From Vicinamibacterales bacterium (GTDB lineage: Bacteria > Acidobacteriota > Vicinamibacteria > Vicinamibacterales > Fen-181): DNA of 64,000 bases. A program made the position numbers and the translations under genes. This document shows positions 7,473 to 15,970 of this stretch, in pieces. The notes under the pieces were generated by a model. The model was given only the letters and a program-made list of their open reading frames with translations, searched no databases and was not told where the DNA came from. The DNA lies in NCBI GenBank assembly GCA_036504215.1, contig DASXVO010000039.1, forward strand, positions 62,001 through 126,000, given 5' to 3'. How positions within the stretch are numbered: position 1 is the stretch's first letter; each line of letters opens with the position of its first letter.

Positions 7473-9407
7473 ATGAGCGCTGACAAGAACCAGTGTTTCG
7501 ACACGTCGCGGGCGCCTGTGAGCCAGCGGGGCAAGCAGGTGACGACGAGCGGCGATTCGACCGGCTACATCGGTGGACTGGTCTCGATCACCATCGACGG
7601 CAGGGATCACAAGGTGCCGCTCGGCACCACGGTGCTCGAAGCCGCCAAGCAGCTCGGCATCCGCATTCCGACGCTCTGCCATCATCCCGATCTGTGCGTC
7701 GCCGGCGTCTGCCGCGTCTGTGTCGTCGAAGTGGAGAACCAGCGGACGCTCCAGGCGGCGTGCGCGTACCCGGTGACCGCGCCGCTCAAGGTGAAGACGC
7801 ACACCCCGAAGGTGCGGCAGGCCCGGCGTCACATCATCGACCTGCTGCTGTCCCAGCACTACGGCGAGTGCTACAGCTGCAAGCGAAACAACAACTGCGA
7901 GCTGCAGTCGCTGTCGAAGGAATACGGCGTCGACTTCTACCGATTCGGACACCCGACCGAGTCGCGGTTCCCGATCGACCGATCGAGTTACTCGGTCATC
8001 CGTGACATGGACAAGTGCGTCCTGTGCCGCCGCTGTGTCCGCACCTGCATCGACGTGCAGGAGGTCGGCGTGCTCGAGACGGTCGGCCGCAGCGACCAGA
8101 CAAGGGTCGCCACCTACCTGGACAAGCCGCTCGGCGAGGTGGTGTGCATCAACTGCGGGCAGTGCATCAACCGCTGCCCGACCGGCGCGCTGCACGCCAA
8201 CGACACGTCCGACGAGGTCTGGCGCGCGATCGACGACCCGACCAAGCACGTCGTCATCCAGACGGCGCCGAGCCCGCGGGCCGGCATCGGCGAGTGCTTC
8301 GGCCTCGAGCCGGGTATTCCGATGACCTACCAGTTGAACACCGCGCTGAAGCTGTGCGGCTTCGACAAGGTGTTCGACACGAACTTCACCGCCGACCTGA
8401 CGATCATCGAAGAGGGCACCGAGCTGCTGCTCCGCCTGCACAAGGCCCTCGTGAAGAAGGAAGCGGTCGCGTTCCCGCAGTTCTCGAGCTGCTCACCGGG
8501 CTGGGTGAAGTACCTCGAGCACTTCTATCCGGAGTACATCCCGAACCTCTCGACGGCGAAGAGTCCGCAGCAGATGTTCGGCGCCGTCATCAAGACGTAC
8601 TACGCCAAGCTCAACAACCTCGACCCGAAGGACATCGTGACCGTCGCGTTGATGCCCTGCTCGGCCAAGAAGTTCGAGTGCAATCGGCCGGAGATGGACT
8701 CGAGCGGCTTCAAGGACGTGGACTACGGCCTCACGACGCGCGAGATGGCGCAGATGATCAAGGAAGCCGGGATCCATCTGCCCGACATGTCGAAGGGCGA
8801 GTTCGACGATCCGTTTGGCACGGCGACCGGGTCCGGCGTGATCTTCGGCGCCACGGGGGGCGTCATGGAGGCGGCGCTGCGGACGGTGATCGAGCTGGTG
8901 ACGGGCAAGAAGGTCGAAAGCCTGTTCGACCACGCAGACATCATTCCGCTGCGGGGCTTCGACGGCGTGAAATACGTCGAGTTGCCGATTCCGGAGGTCA
9001 GCCCCGACGTTATCCCGCTCCTCAAGCACCTCATCCCCAACTGGGACTTCCTGAAGGGGGCCACGCTGAAGGTAGCGGTGGCGCACGGCACGGCGAACGC
9101 AAAAAGGGTGATGGAGAACATCAAGGCCGGCGGCCAGTTCTCGCAGTGTCATTTCATCGAGTTCATGGGCTGCCCGGGCGGCTGCATCGGCGGCGGGGGC
9201 CAGCCGATCCCGACTTCGCCCGAGATTCGCAAGGCGCGGGCGCGGGCGATCTACGAAGAAGACACGGCATGCGAGGTCCGCAAGTCGCACGAGAACCCGG
9301 CCGTGCTCAAGATCTACGCGGAGTTCCTGACCGAGGGGCCGTGCGGCCACCTGTCGCACGACCTCCTGCACACGCACTACACGCCGCGGGGGAAATTCAT
9401 CGGGTAG
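7473..9407 (+). CDS. hydA: [FeFe]-hydrogenase catalytic subunit HydA1 (NuoG-like M3 type)
   Basis: A 644-residue M3-type catalytic subunit. Iron-sulfur ligands in order: [2Fe-2S] C69, C80, C83, C97; His-Cys [4Fe-4S] H129, C133, C136, C142; two ferredoxin clusters C182-C192 and C225-C235; then the H-cluster domain with SSCSPGW (338-344), LMPCSAKKFE (C396) and EFMGCPGGCIGGGGQP (C567, C571). It makes or consumes H2 with electrons from the HydB/HydC subunits. The first H-cluster motif reads SCSP where the textbook form is TSCCP. Sixteen bases separate it from hydB1; a GC-rich hairpin follows the gene. Confidence 0.95.
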   Translation: MSADKNQCFDTSRAPVSQRGKQVTTSGDSTGYIGGLVSITIDGRDHKVPLGTTVLEAAKQLGIRIPTLCHHPDLCVAGVCRVCVVEVENQRTLQAACAYPVTAPLKVKTHTPKVRQARRHIIDLLLSQHYGECYSCKRNNNCELQSLSKEYGVDFYRFGHPTESRFPIDRSSYSVIRDMDKCVLCRRCVRTCIDVQEVGVLETVGRSDQTRVATYLDKPLGEVVCINCGQCINRCPTGALHANDTSDEVWRAIDDPTKHVVIQTAPSPRAGIGECFGLEPGIPMTYQLNTALKLCGFDKVFDTNFTADLTIIEEGTELLLRLHKALVKKEAVAFPQFSSCSPGWVKYLEHFYPEYIPNLSTAKSPQQMFGAVIKTYYAKLNNLDPKDIVTVALMPCSAKKFECNRPEMDSSGFKDVDYGLTTREMAQMIKEAGIHLPDMSKGEFDDPFGTATGSGVIFGATGGVMEAALRTVIELVTGKKVESLFDHADIIPLRGFDGVKYVELPIPEVSPDVIPLLKHLIPNWDFLKGATLKVAVAHGTANAKRVMENIKAGGQFSQCHFIEFMGCPGGCIGGGGQPIPTSPEIRKARARAIYEEDTACEVRKSHENPAVLKIYAEFLTEGPCGHLSHDLLHTHYTPRGKFIG

Positions 9408-9431
9408 GCGCCGAGGCAGACAGGCGGCCAG

Positions 9432-9490
9432 GCGGGCTCGCCACGCCGAAGCGGCATCGAGCAAGACAGCCGCGAAGGCGGGCTCGCGGA
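9432..9490 (+). repeat. Dispersed intergenic repeat containing GCCACGCCGAAGCGGC
   Basis: The core gccacgccgaagcggc followed about 15 bases on by agccgcgaaggcggg also occurs in the gap at 25397-25455. Within this copy ggcgggctcgc appears twice as a direct repeat. Both copies lie between convergent genes, next to [FeFe]-hydrogenase genes. Confidence 0.5.
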
Positions 9491-9507
9491 AGACCACGAC
9501 TCGATAC

Positions 9508-9531
9508 GGGGCGGCTCACGAGGGCCGCCCC
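9508..9531. terminator. GC-rich stem-loop between hydA1 and the convergent arabinofuranosidase
   Basis: GGGGCGGC (9508-9515) and GCCGCCCC (9524-9531) form a perfect 8-bp stem with an 8-base loop, 100 bases after the hydA1 stop and between two convergent genes. There is no clear T-run, but the location fits a bidirectional terminator. Confidence 0.55.
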
Positions 9532-9589
9532 GTGTGCTGTACGCCGCTCATCGGCCGCCGCGGCCCCGGCCCGCGTGCCGGCTGTCAAC

Positions 9590-11275
9590 CTACGTCAAAT
9601 CCATCTCCAGCTTCGTCACCGACGCGGCGGGGAACGTGTGCGTCAGACGCCCGCCCGGCGTGGCGGCCAGCGTCTTCTCGACCGGGCGGATCGCATCGGG
9701 TCGATCGAACGTGTTCACCGTCTGGATCGACCCGGCGACGAGCGTCGTCACCCGCACGCCCCCCGGCTTCGCGTCCCGTACCGTGATCGCCGCCTCGCGG
9801 GCCTGCTGCGGATCCGGATTCGTTACCGTCAACACCAGGCGCCGGTCGTGCAGCGATGCCGAGCCGGCGAGGCCAGGCAGGGCCACGGAGCGTCCGTTCT
9901 CGGCGTAGCTGGCCGGGGGCGCCGTGAAGACCGACCGGACGGCGCGGCCGCCCTGGTGCGCCTGATGCATCGCGAACACGTGGTAGGTCGGCGTCACGAG
10001 GAACTGGTCCTCGTGGGCCAGGAAGAGCGCGTGCAGCGTATTCACGAGCTGCGCGACGTTGGCCATCATCACCTTGTCGACGTGCCGGTTGAACGTGTCG
10101 AGCGTCAGTCCCGCCAGTACCGCATCCCGCATCGTGGACTGCTGGCCGAAGAGGTGCGTCGGATCGACCTGGCTGCCCGGCTTGTACCACGCGCCCCACT
10201 CGTCCACGACGAGCTTCACGCGGTGCTGTGGGTCCGCCTCGCCCATCGCCGCCCAGTGGTCGGCGATGAGCGTCTCCATTCGGTTGGCTTCGTTCAGCAG
10301 CTCGAACCACTCGGAGACGGGGTAGCCGACGGCCGCACCCTTGCCCTTGGACCAGTCCTGCGTTCGTCCTCCGCTGACGTTCCACGAGTAGTGGTGCAGG
10401 GCCCAGCCGGCGACTGATCCGAGGCTTCGCCGCTCGCGCATGGCAGCGAAGAACCGCCTGGTCCACTCGAGGTCGCCGCCGTTTGGACCGGACGCGATGA
10501 ACGTCAGGTTCTGACCGAAGCGCGGCACCCACTCGATGAAGCGGCGATACTCGGCAGCGTACTCTTCGGGCCGGAAGTTGCCGCCACAGCCCCAGGACTC
10601 GTTGCCGACGCCCCAGTTGCGAACGCCGAGCGGGTCGCGATCCCCGGTGGCCGCCCGCGACGCGGCCAGCGTCGTCGCGCCGGCCGGCGCATTGCAGTAG
10701 TCGATCCACTCGTAGAAGTCCTTCGGGGACAGGCTGCGCACGTTCGCCGCGAAATACGGCTGGGCGCCAACGAGGCGGCAGAACCGCACGAACTCGTTCG
10801 TCCCGAACTCGTTCGTTTCGTACTTCCACGGACCGTCCGGGCAGCCAGGCGGCCACGCCGAGTCGTCTGCCCAGAAGCTCCCGCGGCGCGGCCGTTGCGA
10901 TCGCGGGCCGATGCCGTCCCGCCAGTTGTAGCTGTCCGCGAAGCAGCCGCCGGGCCACCGAATGACGCCAGGCCTGACGGCGCGGAGCGCCTCGACGAGC
11001 GCCTTCCTCAAGCCGCCGATATTCGGCACCTTCGACTGCTCACCGACCCAGATCCCGTCGTAGACCACGGCGCCCAGGTGCTCGACGAAATGACCGTAGA
11101 TGTCCGGACGGATGACGCCGATCGCCTCGCCAGGCAGGATCTCGATGCCCGCTTCGGACGATCCACCCTGGCTGGCGGCGACACCAGCGGCCGCCGACAG
11201 GCGGTCGGTCGCGGGCCCTGCGCACCAGGCGAGGCTGCCCATCGCCGCGGTCTTCAGGAAACTGCGTCGCTGCAT
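9590..11275 (-). CDS. GH51-type alpha-L-arabinofuranosidase, Tat-exported
   Basis: 561 residues. The N-terminus QRRSFLKTAAMG is a twin-arginine signal followed by a hydrophobic stretch, so export in folded form is expected. The body fits GH51: RWPGGCFADSYNW, the acid/base Glu in WGVGNESWG, and the probable nucleophile Glu in LVVDEWGAWYKPG. It would release L-arabinose from arabinan or arabinoxylan side chains. The start is set at the ATG at 11275 because GGAGG stands five bases upstream and the Tat motif follows immediately; a longer reading frame to 11308 exists. No sugar transporter or other glycosidase adjoins it. Confidence 0.88.
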   Translation of the reverse strand: MQRRSFLKTAAMGSLAWCAGPATDRLSAAAGVAASQGGSSEAGIEILPGEAIGVIRPDIYGHFVEHLGAVVYDGIWVGEQSKVPNIGGLRKALVEALRAVRPGVIRWPGGCFADSYNWRDGIGPRSQRPRRGSFWADDSAWPPGCPDGPWKYETNEFGTNEFVRFCRLVGAQPYFAANVRSLSPKDFYEWIDYCNAPAGATTLAASRAATGDRDPLGVRNWGVGNESWGCGGNFRPEEYAAEYRRFIEWVPRFGQNLTFIASGPNGGDLEWTRRFFAAMRERRSLGSVAGWALHHYSWNVSGGRTQDWSKGKGAAVGYPVSEWFELLNEANRMETLIADHWAAMGEADPQHRVKLVVDEWGAWYKPGSQVDPTHLFGQQSTMRDAVLAGLTLDTFNRHVDKVMMANVAQLVNTLHALFLAHEDQFLVTPTYHVFAMHQAHQGGRAVRSVFTAPPASYAENGRSVALPGLAGSASLHDRRLVLTVTNPDPQQAREAAITVRDAKPGGVRVTTLVAGSIQTVNTFDRPDAIRPVEKTLAATPGGRLTHTFPAASVTKLEMDLT

Positions 11276-11485
11276 CTCGACCTCCAGTACATCACTCATC
11301 CCGGGCAACCCTCATTGGTGCGAGGGCATCTGCTGCCTCCAGGATGGCCGACATCATAGCCCGAACCGAGAGACGTCGAGGGCGAAAGTGGAGGGTCCGC
11401 TTCGTGACGCGAGGTGGAGGACGCACAAAGCGGGAGCTGCGTCCGGCTCGGTCTTTTCTGATATGTTCATCATCGAGGAGGACAG

Positions 11486-11998
11486 ATGGACCCGCGATAT
11501 CCGATTGGCAAGTTCGACCCGCGCGATACGACACCGCTTCCCGACATCGTCGCGATGCTGGCCACGTTTCCGACCGAACTGCGGAAGGCGGTCGCCGGGT
11601 TGACGATGAAGCAGTTGACGACGCCGTATCGCGACGGGGGATGGACGGCACGTCAGGTGGTGCATCATGTCGCGGACAGCCACCTGAACTGCTACGCTCG
11701 GTTCCGCCTCGCGCTCACAGAGGACCGGCCGACGATCAAGCCGTACGACGAGAAGAAGTGGGCCGAGCTGCCCGACGCGAAAGGCGGCCCCATCGACATG
11801 TCGGTGGACCTGGTGACGGGGATCCACGAGCGATGGGCGGCGCTGATGCGGGCGATGTCGCCGGAGGACTTCGCGCGTGTCTTCGTGCACCCCGACCGCG
11901 GTGAGATGTCGCTCGAACGGACCGCCCGCCTCTATGCATGGCACTGCCGTCACCACCTCGCCCACATTGCGCTGTCGGCGGAGTTGGGACGACCGTAG
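11486..11998 (+). CDS. YfiT/DinB-family metal-dependent transferase-like protein
   Basis: A 170-residue four-helix DinB-superfamily protein of the YfiT (BstA-like) type: GGWTARQVVHHVADSH supplies one metal histidine and YAWHCRHHLAHI the other two. Relatives are predicted metal-dependent hydrolases or thiol transferases; in Bacillus BstA transfers bacillithiol. The thiol used here is unknown. A GAGGAGG ribosome-binding site lies just before the ATG. It is transcribed divergently from the arabinofuranosidase. Confidence 0.85.
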   Translation: MDPRYPIGKFDPRDTTPLPDIVAMLATFPTELRKAVAGLTMKQLTTPYRDGGWTARQVVHHVADSHLNCYARFRLALTEDRPTIKPYDEKKWAELPDAKGGPIDMSVDLVTGIHERWAALMRAMSPEDFARVFVHPDRGEMSLERTARLYAWHCRHHLAHIALSAELGRP

Positions 11999-12146
11999 GG
12001 TGCGATCGGTGGACCCGCCCGCGCTCGCGATCCAGGTCGCGGAGGGCCGGGATCGAAGGGATGTGATAAGCTCCGTCTCGTCGCGCCTCGCCGGTACGAC
12101 CCGGACGTCGTGCTCCTCCCGTGCCCCCCACTGGACTCCGAACGAG

Positions 12147-14147
12147 ATGATGCGGTTCTGGCGTTCCTTCGTCCCAGGCGTGCTCGGGTACGTCGCCGCC
12201 AGCCTGGCCTTCACGTGGCCGTTGCCGCTGTATCTGAGATCCCGGTTGCCCGGAGCCACGGATGGGGATATTGGTCTCTACGTGTGGAACCTCTGGGTCT
12301 TTCGGCACGAACTCGCGCGGGGCCATTCGCCGCTCGTGACGTCGGCCGTGTTCTCGCTCGAGTCGCCCACCGACCTCAGCCTCCACAACTACACGATATT
12401 CGCGGATCTGCTCGCCGCTCCGATCCTGCCGATCCTCGGGGTGGTGGCCACCTTCAACGTTCTGTACCTCGCCCTCCTCGTCCTCAACGCGACGATGATG
12501 TTCCTGCTGGCGCGGCGGGTCACCGGTTCGACCGCGTGTGCCTGGCTGGCGGGGCTGTTGTTCGGCTTCTCGCCGACACTCGTCGCAAGGTCGACCGCTC
12601 ACGCCAGTCTCGTGGCGGCCGCGCCGCTGCCCCTGTTCGTCCTGTGTCTGCTGAACATGGAGTCCACCGGGCGCCGCCGGTGGGCCGTGGCCGGAGGAGC
12701 GACGCTGGCCTGGGCCACGATCTGCGATCCGTACTACGGCGTCTACTGCCTGGTGATCGCGGGTTTCCATCTGACCGTGCGGATGCTGGCGGTGCACGTC
12801 GGAGACTGGCAGCGGCCGCGGGGAGGGTTCGGTCGGGCGCTCGAGGTGGTGATGGGCGTGCTGGCCCTGTTGTTGGCGAGCATTCTGCTGACGGGTGGAT
12901 TCGTCGTGACTGTCGGGGCCGTGCGGATCGGCCTCGAGACGACCTACACGCCGGTCCTCGCGCTCACGTGTGCCTGCCTGGCCTGGATGTGGATGGCGGT
13001 GCGCCCACGCTTCGCTTGGCGGGAGTCGTTGCACTGGATGCCGCTCGTTCGACTGGCGCCCTACGGCCTCGTGACGGCGATCGGCCTCCTGGCCCCGCTG
13101 CTCCACGCGCTGCTTCTGCGCGTGCTGGACGGCCGGTACGTCACGCCGACGGTGTTTTGGCGCTCCAGTACCCCTGGGGTGGACGTCCTGTCGTTCTTCG
13201 CGCCCAACCCGAACAACGCCTGGCTCGGCCCGATGACGGCCGATTGGCTGAGCAGGCAGCAGGGCGGAATGGTCGAGAACACCGCGTCGGTCACCATCGT
13301 GGCGCTTCTGACGATGGCGCTGGCCGTGCGCTTCGCGGGGTTTCGTCCGCCCGCCCGTTGGTGCGGCTTGGCGCTACTGGCCATCAGCCTGACGCTCGGC
13401 CCGTTCGTGACGGTCGCGGGCTTCAACACGTCGATTCCCACGCCCTGGGCGCTGTTGCGGTATGTGCCCCTGATTGGCGGCGCGAGGGTGCCGGCGCGAT
13501 TCGCCGTTCTGGTCGTGCTGGCGGTCGCGGTAATCTTCGGCCTGGCGCTCCATGCGTTGCTCGAGCGCTATCCGCGCCGGCGCCTGCAGATCGTCGCCGC
13601 CATCGGCACGTTGCTGGTGATCGAACTCTGTCCCGCGCCGCGGCCCCTGGCGTCGGCCGAGATCCCGTCGATTTACGACACGATTGCCCGCGGCCCGCGC
13701 CCGATGCGTGTCCTCGAACTGCCCTTCGGCGTCCGCGACGGGTTGGGGTCGGTCGGCAGCTTCAGCACGTCCTCGCAGTTCTTTCAGACGCACCACGGCA
13801 AGGCGATCATCGGTGGATACCTGTCGCGCGTCTCGACCAAGCGTGTCGGCGAGATCCGACGGCGACCGGTGCTGAATGCGCTCATCGCTCTGAGCGAAGG
13901 GCGGGTGCTCGAGCCAGATGCCGCCGCACGGCTCGAGCCGATCGGCCGGCGGTTCATCCGGCGCGCACGGATCGGGTACGTGATCGTGAACCGCGAGCGA
14001 GCAAGTCCGGCGCTCATCGACTTCGCGGTTCGCGTGCTGAACCTCCAGAAGGTGGGTCAGGCGGCCAACCGGGATCTCTATCGCACGCCGCTCGACACGC
14101 TCGCGGAGGGTGCGGCGGGGGGGGGGGCGGACCTGCTTCGCGAGTAG
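12147..14147 (+). CDS. Polytopic membrane protein, GT-C glycosyltransferase-like
   Basis: About 666 residues with ten or more hydrophobic segments. The first loop has TDGDIGLYVWNLWVFRHEL, an acidic motif of the type seen in GT-C enzymes that use lipid-phosphate sugars. The C-terminal ~150 residues are soluble and end at a run of nine to eleven G bases (from about 14118), a possible site of sequencing or slippage error. Two adjacent ATGs (12147, 12150) are the likely starts; the open frame extends upstream to 11877 but overlaps yfiT. Function is unassigned beyond the fold guess. It stands alone. Confidence 0.65.
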   Translation: MMRFWRSFVPGVLGYVAASLAFTWPLPLYLRSRLPGATDGDIGLYVWNLWVFRHELARGHSPLVTSAVFSLESPTDLSLHNYTIFADLLAAPILPILGVVATFNVLYLALLVLNATMMFLLARRVTGSTACAWLAGLLFGFSPTLVARSTAHASLVAAAPLPLFVLCLLNMESTGRRRWAVAGGATLAWATICDPYYGVYCLVIAGFHLTVRMLAVHVGDWQRPRGGFGRALEVVMGVLALLLASILLTGGFVVTVGAVRIGLETTYTPVLALTCACLAWMWMAVRPRFAWRESLHWMPLVRLAPYGLVTAIGLLAPLLHALLLRVLDGRYVTPTVFWRSSTPGVDVLSFFAPNPNNAWLGPMTADWLSRQQGGMVENTASVTIVALLTMALAVRFAGFRPPARWCGLALLAISLTLGPFVTVAGFNTSIPTPWALLRYVPLIGGARVPARFAVLVVLAVAVIFGLALHALLERYPRRRLQIVAAIGTLLVIELCPAPRPLASAEIPSIYDTIARGPRPMRVLELPFGVRDGLGSVGSFSTSSQFFQTHHGKAIIGGYLSRVSTKRVGEIRRRPVLNALIALSEGRVLEPDAAARLEPIGRRFIRRARIGYVIVNRERASPALIDFAVRVLNLQKVGQAANRDLYRTPLDTLAEGAAGGGADLLRE

Positions 14148-14283
14148 GACCGCCCCTGTGGTCACGCCTGTTCGGTCTCTTTACCTGCCCGTACCTGGCG
14201 ACGTATGATGCGGTGCCTTTTCCCCGGCGTCGGGCGTTCGAGTTCGGGCCGGATCTGTCTGACTCTTTCTGCAGGGACTCATC

Positions 14284-15807
14284 ATGGCGATCGTATTGGA
14301 CGGTTCGGGCCTGACCGTTGAGAAACTGGTGAAGATTGCGCGGCACGGCGAATTGGTGACGCTCGACCCGGCAGCGCTCGAGCGCATCAAAGTGTGCCGG
14401 GCGATGCTCGAGGAGAAGCTGGCCGCCCGCGAAATCATGTACGGCACCAACACCGGGATTGGCGAGTTCTCCGAGAAGATCCTGACCGACGATCAGGTGA
14501 AGGAGTTCCAGCGCTACCTGGTCTACAACCATGCGGCCGGCATCGGCGATCCGCTCCCGATCGAATCGGTCCGCGCGGCCCTGACGGGTCGGATCAACGT
14601 GCACGCGCACGGCAACTCCGCGTGCCGCCCCGACATCACGCTGACCATGGTGGAGATGTTGAACCGCGGCGTGACCCCGGTGGTGTGCCAGAAGGGGTCC
14701 GTGGGAGCGTGCGGCGACCTGGCGCCGATGGCACAGGCGGCGTTGCTGCTGATGGGGGAGGGCGAGGCGTTCTTCCAGGGTGAGCGGCTGCCCGGCCGTC
14801 TGGCGATGGAACGCGCGGGCATCCCGATTCCCGGCCTGCACGCACGCGACGGCCTGGCGGCGATCAACGGCTCCAACGTGCTCACCGCAATTTCGGCGCT
14901 GCACGTGTACGACATGGAGCGCTGGCTGAAGCAGGCGGACATCGCGGCGGCGATGTCGATCGAAGCGCTGCTCGGCAACCTGAAGCCCTACAACTCGAAG
15001 CTTCACCAACTGCGCGGCTTCCACGGCGCCATCACCTCGGCGCAGAACATCCTGGCGGTGATTGCCGGGTCCGACCTGACGACCGGCAAGGTGAAGACCA
15101 AGGTGCAGGATGCCTACTCGATGCGGTCCACCCCGCAGGTCATCGGCACCGCACGCGACGCGCTCGCCTACGCGCGGTCGCAGGTGGAAATCGAGTTGAA
15201 TGGTGTCGGCGACAACCCGATCTTCGTCCCCGAACTGAAGCTGACGCTGACCGGCGCGAACTTCCAGGGCTCGCCCGTCTCGCTCCCGATGGACATGGCC
15301 GGCGCCGCCATCACGATGGTCTCGGTGATGTCCGAACGCCGGATGAACCGGCTCACCAATCCGGCGCTCTCCGCGGGCCTTCCGGATTTCCTGGCGCATG
15401 AGCCGGGGTTCTATTCCGGCCTGATGCTCAGTCAGTACACCGCCGACTCGCTCATCGTCGAGCAGCGGATCCTGTCGATGCCGGCATCGATCCAGTCGAT
15501 ACCGGCCGCGGCCGACCAGGAGGACTTCGTCTCGATGGGGATGAATACGGCCATCAAGAACGGCCAGATTCTCGACAACGCGTACGGCGTGCTCGGCATC
15601 GAGTTCATGGCCGCCGCGCAGGGGCTCGACTTCCGGAAGTTCACGCCGGGCAAAGGAACGCAGAAGGCGCGTGAGGTCATCCGCCGCCACGTGAAACACC
15701 TCGAGGTGGACCGGCCGCTGTTCGACGACCACAACGCGATGAAGCGGCTCGTCGAGTCGTGCGAGATCCTGGAGGAAGTAGAGGCGCTCGTGGGCCCGCT
15801 GGCGTAG
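14284..15807 (+). CDS. MIO-type aromatic amino acid ammonia-lyase (HutH-like) with Ala-Cys-Gly triad
   Basis: 507 residues of the histidine/phenylalanine ammonia-lyase family. YGTNTGIGEF, GSVGACGDLAPMA, NGSNVLT, YSMRSTPQVIG and GDNPIF are the conserved blocks. The MIO-forming triad is A142-C143-G144 instead of Ala-Ser-Gly. The region YNHAAGIGDPL resembles the His-containing selectivity loop of HutH, but QEDFVSMG has Phe where HutH usually has His. No hutU, hutI or hutG is nearby, so histidine catabolism is not supported by context. Substrate is uncertain. A TTACCT-N17-TATGAT element at 14181-14209 may be the promoter. Confidence 0.88.
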   Translation: MAIVLDGSGLTVEKLVKIARHGELVTLDPAALERIKVCRAMLEEKLAAREIMYGTNTGIGEFSEKILTDDQVKEFQRYLVYNHAAGIGDPLPIESVRAALTGRINVHAHGNSACRPDITLTMVEMLNRGVTPVVCQKGSVGACGDLAPMAQAALLLMGEGEAFFQGERLPGRLAMERAGIPIPGLHARDGLAAINGSNVLTAISALHVYDMERWLKQADIAAAMSIEALLGNLKPYNSKLHQLRGFHGAITSAQNILAVIAGSDLTTGKVKTKVQDAYSMRSTPQVIGTARDALAYARSQVEIELNGVGDNPIFVPELKLTLTGANFQGSPVSLPMDMAGAAITMVSVMSERRMNRLTNPALSAGLPDFLAHEPGFYSGLMLSQYTADSLIVEQRILSMPASIQSIPAAADQEDFVSMGMNTAIKNGQILDNAYGVLGIEFMAAAQGLDFRKFTPGKGTQKAREVIRRHVKHLEVDRPLFDDHNAMKRLVESCEILEEVEALVGPLA

Positions 15808-15970
15808 CGGACCGCGCCACTGCGCGCCCATCAATACATGGGCCAGCTACGGTTCGGCTCCGATGGTGCTGAAGCAGGCCAGGAGGACGACCGGCGTTCG
15901 TGCCCTGACAGGTCGCGGTCATCGCCTTGCCGCTCTTCTTGCTGGGCCCCTTAATCGATCGCCCCACGCC

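Noticed and set aside
14118-14128. Frameshift in the GT-C-like gene at the poly-G run
   Set aside because: The frame closes seven codons later at a natural stop; there is no homologous continuation in another frame to require a correction.
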